51,830 nt of DNA from Aeromonas popoffii (GTDB lineage Bacteria > Pseudomonadota > Gammaproteobacteria > Enterobacterales > Aeromonadaceae). Shown in pieces: positions 32,411 through 41,003 of this stretch. A model generated the notes under the pieces. The model ran no database searches, was not told the origin of the DNA, and worked only from the letters and a program-made list of their open reading frames with translations. Position 1 is the first letter of the stretch. The number at the start of each line of letters is the position of its first letter. A program made the position numbers and the translations under genes. The DNA lies in assembly GCF_000820025.1 (NCBI RefSeq), contig NZ_CDBI01000061.1, positions 1-51,830 of the forward strand, in the 5' to 3' direction.

Positions 32411-32689
32411 ATGGAGCATGGCCGGTTTCGCAATTGGTTGAGTCACTATCCGGATGCCGGCTTGCTGATCGCCTGCCTGGATGGCAGCGGTTACCAGCTC
32501 TGTGTCGAGGTCGACGGCGAGATGCTGTGTCTCACCGACAGCGAGGGGGGCAGGCTGACGTTTGGCTCCCTGGAGCAGGCGGAGGGCTTTTTGCGGGCGC
32601 ATCAGGTGCATCAGGCGAAACTGCGAATTTATGATGCGCAACAGGATGAAAATGAAGGGAATTGGCAGGAGATGATCATTAAATTCTGA
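32411..32689 (+). CDS. DUF6482-like small protein
   Basis: A 92-residue protein, ATG 32411 after CAAGGAGACG. It begins MEHGRFRNWLSHYPDAGLLI and has a beta-rich middle. It resembles the DUF6482 family of short cytoplasmic proteins in Aeromonas and Vibrio, by recollection. No catalytic motif. It follows the HAD gene by 31 nt and is probably cotranscribed. Function unknown. Confidence 0.6.
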   Translation: MEHGRFRNWLSHYPDAGLLIACLDGSGYQLCVEVDGEMLCLTDSEGGRLTFGSLEQAEGFLRAHQVHQAKLRIYDAQQDENEGNWQEMIIKF

Positions 32690-32734
32690 TTTCCCCTGCT
32701 CTTTTAAGGGTTTATTCAGGATTGTTACGGCACA

Positions 32735-33607
32735 ATGGCGACCAATTTATCATCCGGTGTTGTCATTATGGATGCCAATATAGTTGTGCTGAATCGAGGA
32801 TACGATCAGACCTTTCAGGCCAGGGAGCAGCTGCTTGTCGAGACCCTGGCCAGCTACGGCGAACTGGTGGTCTCCTTCTCTGGCCGACTGGAATCCTGCT
32901 ACAGCATGGATTTGTGCCGTGCCAGCGGGGTCCGGGTCAGGGCCGTCACCCTGGACAGCCCGACCCGCAGCCGCAAGGAGGTGGCGCGGGCCAAACGCTA
33001 CTGTCAGCGCTATGACATAGAGCAGAGGATCATCAAGACCGACGAGATGATCTTCTGCGATCACCTGCGTCACCTCAACGAGGTGATAGATCCGGTACGC
33101 TACATCTGTCATCTCACCGCGCGGGAAACCGACTGGAGTCATCTGCCCATGCTGCTGCCCGCCCCGGTCGAGGAGTTGCAGGAGTATTTGCGCCGCTTCG
33201 GTAGCCTGCCGGCCAACACCCTCTGGCTGTTTGCCAAGCAAGGTATGACCCACAGGGACGTTCGTTACGGCTTCAACAAACGACAGCTGGGGCGCTGGGG
33301 CAAGAGTGCCCACGGCTGCCTGAGCCGTCGTTTCTCGGATCCCGAACTGGTGGACAAGCGCCATCTGCGCATGGTGGACATGGCGGAGCAGATGCTGGCC
33401 GACATGGGGCTGGAGGAGGCGCAGGTGTTCTTTCATACCCTCTCCGATCAGGCGACCACCCTGGCACGGGTACGCGTACCGCAGCGGCTGCGTGCCCAGG
33501 TATTCGACTTGCAACCGGATATCCTCAATGCCCTCAAGAGCACAGCGTTCGATCTGGTGACGCTGGACATGGTGCTGGAGGAGGAGCGGCAGGGGCTGGC
33601 CGGCTGA
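32735..33607 (+). CDS. LarE-like PP-loop protein with altered PP-loop
   Basis: Up to 290 residues; start 32735 is the longest, but 32768 is possible because neither has a strong ribosome site. The segment LVVSFSGRLESCYSMDLCRASGVRVRAVTLDSP and the following RSRKEVARAKRYCQRYDIEQRI follow the pattern of LarE sulfur transferases. The canonical PP-loop SGGVDS is replaced by SGRLES, so ATP binding may be weakened. LarE makes the nickel-pincer cofactor of lactate racemase; no larA/B/C is nearby. The C-terminal half resembles no catalytic domain I know. Function uncertain. Confidence 0.55.
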   Translation: MATNLSSGVVIMDANIVVLNRGYDQTFQAREQLLVETLASYGELVVSFSGRLESCYSMDLCRASGVRVRAVTLDSPTRSRKEVARAKRYCQRYDIEQRIIKTDEMIFCDHLRHLNEVIDPVRYICHLTARETDWSHLPMLLPAPVEELQEYLRRFGSLPANTLWLFAKQGMTHRDVRYGFNKRQLGRWGKSAHGCLSRRFSDPELVDKRHLRMVDMAEQMLADMGLEEAQVFFHTLSDQATTLARVRVPQRLRAQVFDLQPDILNALKSTAFDLVTLDMVLEEERQGLAG

Positions 33608-33707
33608 GGCTGGCCGCAGCGGGCAAGAACGTGAGTCGGGTCATAGGCAAGTTGTGGCCGACTCTTTATACTGACGCCCTTTTCCATCGACGCCGAGCCA
33701 CAGTCCT

Positions 33708-34256
33708 ATGAAACCTTTGTCCCGCTTGCTGGTTGCCCTTTGTCTGTCACCCTTGCTGGCACAGGCTGCCCCCCTGACCCAGGTCACCCTGCCCGATGGC
33801 CGCCAGGTGCAGCTCAACGATGACTTCACCTGGGAATATCTGCTGATAAAGCCGACGGCGAGCGGTGATGTGGTCACGGGTACGGTGGCAGTCCCCGTGC
33901 TGACCGAGCAGGCGATGACCAATCCGGATCTGCTGGCCCAGGCGGTCAAGGACGGGATCGGCGTCAAGCTCGACAAGATTGAGGGCTCGGATCCCCTGTC
34001 GCTGCAATTCATGGTGAGCAACACGGGCAGCCGCAGCGTGGTGCGGGTGCGCGGCAGTGTCACCCTGTTCAGCGAGCAGGGTGCCCAGCTGGCCAGGCAG
34101 GAGGCCCGTTTCTGGGTGGGCGAGAACCGCCTGCCGGAGTCTTATCTGCGCAAGGGTCAGCAGCGTCCCTCCCTGGTGATCGAAATGCCGCGCCCGGCCG
34201 GTCTGACTGGCCAACCCCTGGTGCGAGTCGAGATTGAGGAAGTGGAATTCCGCTAA
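33708..34256 (+). CDS. DUF3157 family periplasmic protein
   Basis: A 182-residue protein with signal peptide (MKPLSRLLVALCLSPLLAQAAP). The mature part opens with LTQVTLPDGRQVQLNDDFTWEYL, a short repeat typical of DUF3157, and continues as a beta-sandwich-like domain. It has no Cys. Known mainly from Vibrio and Aeromonas; function not established. It stands alone and is followed by a CCAAACAGG...CCTGTTTGG stem (34282-34312). Confidence 0.7.
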   Translation: MKPLSRLLVALCLSPLLAQAAPLTQVTLPDGRQVQLNDDFTWEYLLIKPTASGDVVTGTVAVPVLTEQAMTNPDLLAQAVKDGIGVKLDKIEGSDPLSLQFMVSNTGSRSVVRVRGSVTLFSEQGAQLARQEARFWVGENRLPESYLRKGQQRPSLVIEMPRPAGLTGQPLVRVEIEEVEFR

Positions 34257-34280
34257 GCCCTCGCCACCCCGATGCCTTTT

Positions 34281-34314
34281 GCCAAACAGGTTCCATGACT
34301 GAGCCTGTTTGGGC
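34281..34314 (+). terminator. Hairpin after the DUF3157 gene
   Basis: GCCAAACAGG / CCTGTTTGGGC with a 13-nt loop. The tail (TCAATTG) is only weakly T-rich. Confidence 0.55.
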
Positions 34315-34463
34315 TCAATTGTTAATTCGGTAACCGCCAGCAACAGTTGCTTACATCTGACATGATTTAGCAACAGCTTGCCGCTCGGTATTCTCCCGCC
34401 TGCTCGGCACAATGGCTCCATTCCAGCTAGGTCTCAACTAGCTCAACACGTGGAGTCATCAAA

Positions 34464-35093
34464 ATGAAAAAAGTTGCACTTTCTGTTCTGGTTCTGGCCG
34501 GTTTCGCTTCTACTTCCGCTCTGGCACAGGATGCCTTCAGCTATGCCAAGGGCGGCGTGACCTGGGCACACACCAAGTCCGATCACATCGGCGGAAAAGA
34601 CAGCAACCACCGCGATTTCGGTGGCCTGAATCTGGATCTCTCCAAGAGCTTCGGTTCCAACTTCTATGGCCGTCTGGGCAGCGAATACACCTCCCGCAAT
34701 GATGGCAACGACAGCATGGGCCTCTCCAGCCTGGGTCTGGGTGTCTACACCCCGCTCAGCACCGGTCTGAACCTGTACGGTGAAGCGGGTCTGATGGGTT
34801 ACAGCATGGAGCGCGAAGTGGCTGCCAACGTGAACAACACTGGCTGGGACAACATCAACCGCAAGAACAGCGGCAGCATGTACGGTGAAGTGGGCCTGCG
34901 CTATGACATTGGCGCCGTCGAGCTCTCCACCGGCTACCGTTACGCCAACATGACCGACGACATGCAGGACTTCAAAGTGGGCGCCGCCTACAAGGTGAGC
35001 CAGAACCTGGCCCTCACTGCCGACTACACCTATCGCAACTGGGATCTGCAAAAAGGTTCCATCTCCAGCCTGGGTGTGAAGTACAGCTTCTGA
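34464..35093 (+). CDS. Eight-stranded outer-membrane beta-barrel protein
   Basis: A 209-residue protein, ATG 34464 after GTGGAG. Signal peptide MKKVALSVLVLAGFASTSALAQDA. The mature part has alternating strands with aromatic girdles, ending in LGVKYSF, the terminal Phe typical of outer-membrane proteins recognised by BamA. The length suits an 8-strand OmpA-like/OmpX-like barrel. The role may be adhesion or a structural porin; substrate unknown. It is followed by a strong terminator (35123-35149). Confidence 0.85.
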   Translation: MKKVALSVLVLAGFASTSALAQDAFSYAKGGVTWAHTKSDHIGGKDSNHRDFGGLNLDLSKSFGSNFYGRLGSEYTSRNDGNDSMGLSSLGLGVYTPLSTGLNLYGEAGLMGYSMEREVAANVNNTGWDNINRKNSGSMYGEVGLRYDIGAVELSTGYRYANMTDDMQDFKVGAAYKVSQNLALTADYTYRNWDLQKGSISSLGVKYSF

Positions 35094-35122
35094 TCTTCCC
35101 TCCCGTAGTGTCTTGATTGCTT

Positions 35123-35149
35123 GCCCATGACGTCTGTCATGGGCTTTTT
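35123..35149 (+). terminator. Intrinsic terminator of the outer-membrane protein gene
   Basis: GCCCATGAC, loop GTCT, GTCATGGGC, then TTTTTC. Confidence 0.92.
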
Positions 35150-35199
35150 CATTTCTGGTGATCCTGTTTTTGCCCTTGTGCCGTATCAGTCCGCAATAG

Positions 35200-35255
35200 T
35201 TATACAACTTTCTTTTCTTTGTATAACTGCTATAACTGAACTCAGGCTTATACAA
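35200..35255. promoter_or_regulatory. Operator region with three TTATACAA boxes ahead of the photolyase operon
   Basis: TTATACAA (35200-35207), TTGTATAA (35219-35226, inverted) and TTATACAA (35248-35255), the last ending 11 nt before the ybgA ATG. A TATAACTG direct repeat (35222-35229 and 35231-35238) lies in between. The inverted pair suits a dimeric regulator, and a MerR-family gene is the second gene of the operon. Related cobalamin/light MerR operators often contain TGTACA-like half-sites. Confidence 0.6.
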
Positions 35256-35266
35256 GGAGCGTCAAC

Positions 35267-36211
35267 ATGTACAAGATTAAAGTCGGTATCAGTGCCTGCC
35301 TGTTGGGACAGGAAGTACGGTTCGACGGGGGCCACAAGCGCTCCAGCTTTTGCGAACGGGATCTTGGCGCTCACTTCGATTATCACCCCGTCTGTCCCGA
35401 GATGGCCATCGGCCTGGGGGCGCCGCGCGCCGCCATCCGCCTGGTCAAGCGCCATGGCGAGATCCGCGCCGAGGCGAGCAACGGGAGCTTCGATGTCACC
35501 GAGCAACTGATCGCCTTCAGCGAGCAGAAGGCTCGTCAGCTCGACTTTATCTCGGGCTACATCCTCTGCGCCAAGTCCCCCAGCTGCGGCATGGAGCGGG
35601 TACGCATCTATGGCGCCAACAACGAGGGGAGTGCCAAGGAGGGGACTGGCCTGTTTGCCAAGGCGTTGATGGAGGCTAACCCCCTGTTACCAGTGGAAGA
35701 AGATGGCCGCTTGTGTGATCCCATTTTGCGAGAAAACTTCGTGTTGCGGGTCTTCGCCTACCATGACTGGCAGCAGCTCTGCGCCCAGGGGCTCAGTGCC
35801 GCGGCGCTCATCCGCTTTCACTCCCGTTACAAGTATCTGGTGCTCTCCCATGCCACCACCCACTACCGCATCCTTGGCAAGCTTCTGGGCAACCTCGGTA
35901 AGGCCAACCTGCAGCAGGTCGCCGACAGTTACATCAAAGGATTGATGGCGGCCCTGACCCTGCGGGCCAATCGCCGCAGCCACACCAATGTACTGATGCA
36001 CCTGCAGGGTTACTTCAAGCGGGTACTGACCCCGTCCCAGAAGCAGGAGCTGGCCGACACCATAGACAAGTACCGCACCGGTATCTTCCCCTTGCTGGTG
36101 CCGTTGACCCTGATCCGCCACTACCTGCGGGAATACCCCAATCCTTATCTGGCGCAGCAGGTCTATCTCAATCCGCACCCCGATACGCTCAAGCTGCGTT
36201 ACGGGCTCTGA
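35267..36211 (+). CDS. ybgA: YbgA-type protein (DUF523-DUF1722 fusion)
   Basis: A 314-residue protein. The N-terminal half is a DUF523 domain (KVGISACLLGQEVRFDGGHKRSSF..HFDYHPVCPE) with CAKSPSCGMERV. The C-terminal half is DUF1722 (FHSRYKYLVLSHATTHYRILGKLLGNL). YbgA homologues lie next to phr in many gamma-proteobacteria, including E. coli. Function unproven; the conserved Cys residues suggest metal or Fe-S binding. The RBS AAGGAGCG overlaps the third TTATACAA box. It is the first gene of a 12-gene cluster on this strand. Confidence 0.9.
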   Translation: MYKIKVGISACLLGQEVRFDGGHKRSSFCERDLGAHFDYHPVCPEMAIGLGAPRAAIRLVKRHGEIRAEASNGSFDVTEQLIAFSEQKARQLDFISGYILCAKSPSCGMERVRIYGANNEGSAKEGTGLFAKALMEANPLLPVEEDGRLCDPILRENFVLRVFAYHDWQQLCAQGLSAAALIRFHSRYKYLVLSHATTHYRILGKLLGNLGKANLQQVADSYIKGLMAALTLRANRRSHTNVLMHLQGYFKRVLTPSQKQELADTIDKYRTGIFPLLVPLTLIRHYLREYPNPYLAQQVYLNPHPDTLKLRYGL

Positions 36212-36280
36212 TCCCGCTTTGTTGCCCCGGCGCGCTGTGTGCACCGGGGCGATCCACCCCTCTGTTTGATGGACGTAGTT

Positions 36281-37168
36281 ATGTCTGATTTACCGCACGA
36301 AGTTGCTCCTTTGCCAGATGTGGGGATTTACCCCATTCGTGATGTCTCCCGCCTCACCGGCGTCAATGCCGTGACCCTGCGTGCCTGGCAGCGCCGCTAC
36401 GGGCTGGTGCAGCCGGCCCGCACCGAGAAGGGGCATCGCCTCTACAGCGAGCAGGATATCCGCCAGATAGGCGAGATCCAGCGCTGGCTGGAGCGGGGGG
36501 TGAGCATAGGTCAGGTCAAGGGATTGCTGAACGAACCCCAATCCCAGCTGGTGAGCGATCACTGGCAGCAGACCCTGGAGCAGCTATGCCAGTCGGTGCT
36601 TGGCCTCAACCAGCGCAAGGTGGAGGCGCAACTGAATGACCTGCTGGCGAGCTACCCGTTCGAGCTGGTGCGCAGCCGGGTGTTGCAACCCCTGGTGGGG
36701 CAGTTGCTCGGCCTGTGGCGCGAGCGGCCCGATGGCGAGCTGCTGCAACAGGTGTGGCTGGGCTGGCTTCATACCCGCTTCGCTCGCCACCTCATCGAAC
36801 AAGAGAAGGGACGCCCGGTTACCCTCGCAAGCTGGGGTCAGGTCGGCCCCCTCGATCTGGTCTGGTCTGCCTATGAGCTGATCGGCCAGGGTTATGAGGT
36901 GCAGCTGCTGGGGGCCGTCGAGCCACGCCACTTTGCCCTGCTGGAGGGGCGGGCGGCCACGCCCTGGTTGCTGCTGCTGGGGGCCGGGCTTGGCAAGCCG
37001 GATATGGCCACTGGCTGGCCGGCGGGCACTCTCATGTTTGGCGAGCTGGGCCGCCTCTATGACGCGGATTGGTTGGCGGCCCATGGTTGGCAGCCCACTC
37101 TGGCTGAAGTCAGTTTGGACAAACCGGCAGCCCGTGGCGGTGCCGTGCGCGGGAGTAAGACCCCATGA
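36281..37168 (+). CDS. MerR-family regulator of the photolyase cluster (LitR/CarH-like)
   Basis: A 295-residue protein. Start 36281 is favoured by GGA 8 nt upstream; 36269 and GTG 36239 are alternatives. The N-terminal MerR helix-turn-helix is YPIRDVSRLTGVNAVTLRAWQRRYGLVQPARTEKGHRLYSEQD. The C-terminal 190 residues look like the B12-binding-type four-helix and Rossmann layout (LASWGQVGPLDLVWSAYELIGQGYEVQLLGAVEP), but I do not see the classical ExxHxH cobalamin motif, so it may sense another ligand. It is encoded within the operon it probably controls and overlaps the phrB start (ATGA). Confidence 0.85.
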   Translation: MSDLPHEVAPLPDVGIYPIRDVSRLTGVNAVTLRAWQRRYGLVQPARTEKGHRLYSEQDIRQIGEIQRWLERGVSIGQVKGLLNEPQSQLVSDHWQQTLEQLCQSVLGLNQRKVEAQLNDLLASYPFELVRSRVLQPLVGQLLGLWRERPDGELLQQVWLGWLHTRFARHLIEQEKGRPVTLASWGQVGPLDLVWSAYELIGQGYEVQLLGAVEPRHFALLEGRAATPWLLLLGAGLGKPDMATGWPAGTLMFGELGRLYDADWLAAHGWQPTLAEVSLDKPAARGGAVRGSKTP

Positions 37169-38586
37169 AGCTGGTCTGGTTTCGCAATGACTTGCGCCTC
37201 GCCGACAATCCGGCTTTGCGACATGCTTGCGCCGAGACGGGGGAGGTGGCCGCCCTGTTTGTCATCTCCCCGACCCAGTGGCGGCAACACAAGATGGCCG
37301 CCATCCGTCAGCGCTTTATCTTGGCGCAGGTCGATGCGCTGGGCCGCGAGCTGGCGGCGCTTGGCATCCAGCTTCATCTGCTGCGGGTCGAGATCTTTGC
37401 CGAGCTGCCCGCGGCGCTGGCGGCCCTGACCCGGGAGCTCGGTGTCACTCATATCTACGCCAATCAGGCCATCGAGCTCGACGAACTGCGCCGTGACAGC
37501 GGCGTCGGTGCCGCGCTGGCAGAGCAGGAGATGAGTTGCCACTGGTTCAACGGCTGCTGCGTGCTGCCCCCGGGGCGGGTGCTGACAGGCGCAGGGGAGA
37601 TGTTCAAGGTGTTCACTCCCTTCAGCCGAGCCTGGTTCAAGGCGCTGGAGGAGGATGGCTTCGTCATTCACAGAGCCCCTGCGCCACGGGGCGAGCCGCT
37701 GCCGTGGCAACCGCTGGTCGAAAGGGCATGTGTCGATGCTGAGCTGGGCGACGTGTCGCCGGATCCGCACTGGCCAGTGGGGGAGGCCGAGGCCCAGCGC
37801 CGTCTGCACGATTTTCTGGAACGGGCGGTGCTTGACTATGGGGAGACCCGGGACTTTCCGGCGCAGGCGGGCACCTCCATTCTCTCGCCTTATCTGGCCG
37901 CGGGCATCATAAGCCCGCGCCAGTGCGTAGGGGCGCTGCAGCAGCGGCTCGGTTACCGACCCCAATCCAAGGCGCAGCCCGGTTTCGTCTGGCTCAACGA
38001 GCTTGTCTGGCGCGAGTTCTATCGCCACCTGCTGGTGCTGGTGCCGACCCTCTCCATGAATCTGCCGTTCAAACCCGAGACCGCGGCCTTGCCCTGGGGT
38101 TGGGATCCGGAAGCCTTGGCCGCCTGGTGCGAGGGGCGGACCGGCTATCCCATCGTCGATGCGGCCATGCGCTGCCTCAACGCCACCGGCTGGATGCACA
38201 ACCGGTTGCGGATGATAGTGGCGAGCTTCCTGACCAAGGATCTGCACATCCACTGGCGGCTCGGGGAGGATTATTTCATGAGCCAGCTCATTGACGGGGA
38301 TCTGGCGGCCAACAACGGCGGCTGGCAGTGGGCGGCGGGAACGGGTGCCGATGCAGCCCCCTACTTTCGGGTGTTCAATCCCACCACTCAGGGGCAACGA
38401 TTTGATCCACAAGGAGACTTTATTCGTACCTGGGTAACTGAACTGGCCGATGTCCCTGTCGCCTATGTGCACCAGCCCCATGACTGGTTGCGACTCAAAG
38501 GAGGATGGGGATATCCTGCCCCTATGGTGGATCATGCCCTTGCCCGGGTAAAAGCCATCGAGATGTTTCGCCACCTGGAGAAATAG
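37165..38586 (+). CDS. phrB: Deoxyribodipyrimidine photolyase
   Basis: A 473-residue protein, nearly the size of E. coli PhrB (472). The antenna-binding domain begins MKLVWFRNDLRLADNPAL. The FAD-binding domain has LVWREFYRHLL, GRTGYPIVDAAMRCLNATG, MHNRLRMIVASFLTKDL and FRVFNPTTQGQRFD. It splits UV-induced pyrimidine dimers using light. It overlaps the regulator gene by 4 nt. It is the most certain gene of the cluster and fixes the theme as light stress. Confidence 0.97.
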   Translation: MKLVWFRNDLRLADNPALRHACAETGEVAALFVISPTQWRQHKMAAIRQRFILAQVDALGRELAALGIQLHLLRVEIFAELPAALAALTRELGVTHIYANQAIELDELRRDSGVGAALAEQEMSCHWFNGCCVLPPGRVLTGAGEMFKVFTPFSRAWFKALEEDGFVIHRAPAPRGEPLPWQPLVERACVDAELGDVSPDPHWPVGEAEAQRRLHDFLERAVLDYGETRDFPAQAGTSILSPYLAAGIISPRQCVGALQQRLGYRPQSKAQPGFVWLNELVWREFYRHLLVLVPTLSMNLPFKPETAALPWGWDPEALAAWCEGRTGYPIVDAAMRCLNATGWMHNRLRMIVASFLTKDLHIHWRLGEDYFMSQLIDGDLAANNGGWQWAAGTGADAAPYFRVFNPTTQGQRFDPQGDFIRTWVTELADVPVAYVHQPHDWLRLKGGWGYPAPMVDHALARVKAIEMFRHLEK

Positions 38587-38587
38587 G

Positions 38588-39016
38588 ATGAACGCGCCGC
38601 TGGCCCGCTTTATTGCCCTTTACCAGCAACTGGACAAGCAGCAGTTGTATCGCTTGCCGGAAGTTTATGCCGAGCAGGTGATCTTCATCGATCCGGCCCA
38701 CCGTATCGAGGGGCTGACGGCGCTCACCGACTATTTTGCGGCCCTCTATCAGCGCCTCGCCGACTGCCGCTTCGAGATAACCAGCCAGCAGCAACAGGGT
38801 CGCGAGGCCTGGATAAGCTGGGTCATGACCCTCTCTCACCCAAGACTGGCTGCTGGTCAGCCGGTGCGGGTTGAGGGGGCCACCCACCTTGAGTTCGACG
38901 CCGCAGACAAGGTGTGTCTGCATCGCGACTACTTCGATCTCGGCGCCATGCTTTACGAGCAGTTGCCGCTGCTTGGGCCCGTGGTGCGTACCATCAAGGG
39001 GAGGCTGGGGACATGA
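38588..39016 (+). CDS. NTF2-like (SnoaL-type) family protein
   Basis: A 142-residue protein, ATG two bases after the phrB stop. The cone-shaped NTF2 pattern is seen: FIALYQQLDKQQLYRLPEVYAEQVIFIDPAHRIEGLTALTDYFAALYQ, then strands around WISWVMTLSHPRL and VEGATHLEFDAADKVCLHRDYFD. Such folds act as small binding proteins or isomerases; the family is found next to phrB and SDR genes in this cluster. Its stop overlaps the SDR start (ATGA, 39013). Confidence 0.85.
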   Translation: MNAPLARFIALYQQLDKQQLYRLPEVYAEQVIFIDPAHRIEGLTALTDYFAALYQRLADCRFEITSQQQQGREAWISWVMTLSHPRLAAGQPVRVEGATHLEFDAADKVCLHRDYFDLGAMLYEQLPLLGPVVRTIKGRLGT

Positions 39017-39747
39017 GCAGATGTGTGTTGATCACCGGCGCCAGTTCCGGGCTGGGTCGCCAGCTGGCGCTCGATTATAGGCAGGCGGGCTGGCAGGTGT
39101 GGGGTTGCGGTCGTGATAGCGAGCGGTTGGCACAGTTGGCCCGGGACGGTATTACCCCCTTGCAGTTCGATGCACGGGATGCGGCGGCCATGGCAGAGGT
39201 GGCTGCCAGCCTGCCGCCGCTGGATCTGTTGATCCTCAATGCCGGCAGCTGCGAATACATGGATGTGGCGGACGGCTTTGACGGTGAGCTGTTTGCCAGG
39301 GTGATCGAGACCAATCTCATCGCTACCGGCCACGCGCTTGCCGCTTTTCTGCCGCTGCTTGGCGAGGGGGCGCGGCTCGCCATCGTCAGCTCGTCGGTGA
39401 GCTGGTTGCCACTGCCAAGGGCGGAAGCCTATGGCGCCTCCAAGGCGGCCCTCGACTATCTGGCCGATACCTTGCGTCTCGATCTCAAGGCCAGGGGAAT
39501 CGCGGTGACCCTGATCCGCCCCGGCTTTGTACAGACCCCGCTCACTGCGAAAAATGATTTTCCCATGCCCTGTCTGGTGACGGTGGAGGAGGCCTCTCGC
39601 ACCATCCTGACCGGACTGGCCGCCGGTCGTCATCAGATCCACTTTCCCCGCCGCTTCATCTGGTTGTTGCGCCTGCTTGGCGCCCTGCCGGTGGGACTCT
39701 GGCTGCGGCTTGGCAGCACGCTTGTTTCGAAAGGACGCCATTCATGA
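39013..39747 (+). CDS. Short-chain dehydrogenase/reductase
   Basis: A 244-residue protein from ATG 39013. NAD(P)-binding TGASSGLG at the start (residues 8-15), LNAG, catalytic Ser in VSSSVSWLPLPRAEAYGASKAAL with YxxxK. It is an oxidoreductase of unknown substrate, probably within a lipid or isoprenoid modification pathway, judging by the neighbours. It overlaps the FAD-oxidoreductase start by 4 nt. Confidence 0.93.
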   Translation: MSRCVLITGASSGLGRQLALDYRQAGWQVWGCGRDSERLAQLARDGITPLQFDARDAAAMAEVAASLPPLDLLILNAGSCEYMDVADGFDGELFARVIETNLIATGHALAAFLPLLGEGARLAIVSSSVSWLPLPRAEAYGASKAALDYLADTLRLDLKARGIAVTLIRPGFVQTPLTAKNDFPMPCLVTVEEASRTILTGLAAGRHQIHFPRRFIWLLRLLGALPVGLWLRLGSTLVSKGRHS

Positions 39748-41003
39748 AGAAAAAGATTGCCATCGTCGGCTCAGGTATCTCCGGGCTTACCGCCGGTTTT
39801 CTGCTCCACAAGTGCCACGACATCACATTGTTTGAGGCGGCCCCCACCCTGGGTGGCCACACCGCCACCGTCGATGTCAGCCTGGCCGGTCGCAGCTATG
39901 CCATCGACACCGGTTTTATCGTGTTCAATGATCGCACCTACCCCCATTTCCTCACATTGCTGGAGCGGATCGGCGTGGCACGCCAGGACGCCGAGATGAG
40001 TTTTTCGGTGAAGAGCCCGGAGGGGCTCGAGTACAACGGTCACAATCTTGACACCCTGTTTGCCCAGCGCAGCAATCTGCTGAGCCCGCGTTTTTACCGC
40101 TTCGTCGCCGAGATCCTGCGTTTTAACCGGGAAGCGCGCGCCTGGCTGGCTGATAGTCAACGGCAACAAGAGAGCTCTGAGCTGACGCTCGGGGATTTCT
40201 TGCAGGTGGGGGATTTCAGTGACTACTTCGCCCGCCACTACATTCTGCCCATGGGGGCGGCCATCTGGTCATCCACCCTGGCGGACATGCGCGCCTTTCC
40301 CCTTGGCTTTTTCCTGCGTTTTTTTGCCAATCACGGCTTGCTCGATGTGGCCAACCGTCCCCAGTGGTACGTGATCCCGGGCGGCTCGCGGGAGTACATA
40401 GGCCCGCTCACGGCTGGCTGGCAGCCGCAGATCCGCCTCGCTTGCCCGGTACAGGGGATCCGGCGGCTGACCGAGGGGGTGCTGATCCAGAGCAGCTATG
40501 GCGAGGAGCAGTTTGACGAGGTGATCCTCGCCTGCCACAGCGATCAGGCGCTGGCCCTGCTTACCGATGCGAGCGAGCGGGAGCAGGCGATTCTGGGCGA
40601 CATGGCCTATCAGGCCAACGATGTCTGGCTCCATACCGATGCCAGCTGTCTGCCCACTCGTCGCAAAGCCTGGGCCAGCTGGAACTATCAGCTGGACGGG
40701 GACGACGAGGCTCGGCCGCTGGTGAGCTACAACATGAACATATTGCAGGGGGTGAACTCGCCAGCGCCCTTCTGCGTCAGCCTCAATCCCAAGGGCAAGG
40801 TGGACGAGAGCAAGGTGCTGCGCCGCTTTGTTTATCACCATCCGGTGTTCAATCAGGCATCCATTCTGGCACAGCAGGCGCGGTTGGAGATCTGTGGTCA
40901 GCAGCACACCCATTTCTGCGGCGCCTACTGGTACAACGGCTTTCACGAAGACGGGGTGCGCAGCGCGCTGGACGTCGCCAGACGCTTCGGGGCCGAGCTA
41001 TGA
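39744..41003 (+). CDS. FAD-dependent amine-oxidase-like oxidoreductase
   Basis: A 419-residue protein with Rossmann GSGISGLTAGFLL (residues 8-20) and GGHTATVDV (FAD-binding second motif). The sequence runs through AIDTGFIVFNDRTYPHFLTLLERIG and ends in a C-terminal WYNGFHEDGVRSALDVARRF. It belongs to the predicted NAD/FAD-binding proteins found next to DUF1365 and Cfa-like genes in singlet-oxygen regulons (Rhodobacter, Vibrio). Its likely role is in forming modified (cyclopropane or furan) fatty acids. It overlaps DUF1365 by 4 nt. Confidence 0.92.
   Translation: MKKKIAIVGSGISGLTAGFLLHKCHDITLFEAAPTLGGHTATVDVSLAGRSYAIDTGFIVFNDRTYPHFLTLLERIGVARQDAEMSFSVKSPEGLEYNGHNLDTLFAQRSNLLSPRFYRFVAEILRFNREARAWLADSQRQQESSELTLGDFLQVGDFSDYFARHYILPMGAAIWSSTLADMRAFPLGFFLRFFANHGLLDVANRPQWYVIPGGSREYIGPLTAGWQPQIRLACPVQGIRRLTEGVLIQSSYGEEQFDEVILACHSDQALALLTDASEREQAILGDMAYQANDVWLHTDASCLPTRRKAWASWNYQLDGDDEARPLVSYNMNILQGVNSPAPFCVSLNPKGKVDESKVLRRFVYHHPVFNQASILAQQARLEICGQQHTHFCGAYWYNGFHEDGVRSALDVARRFGAEL

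Noticed and set aside
37057..38574. 505-codon open frame on the minus strand opposite phrB
   Set aside because: Antisense shadow of photolyase; His/Gln/Arg-rich nonsense composition and no family.
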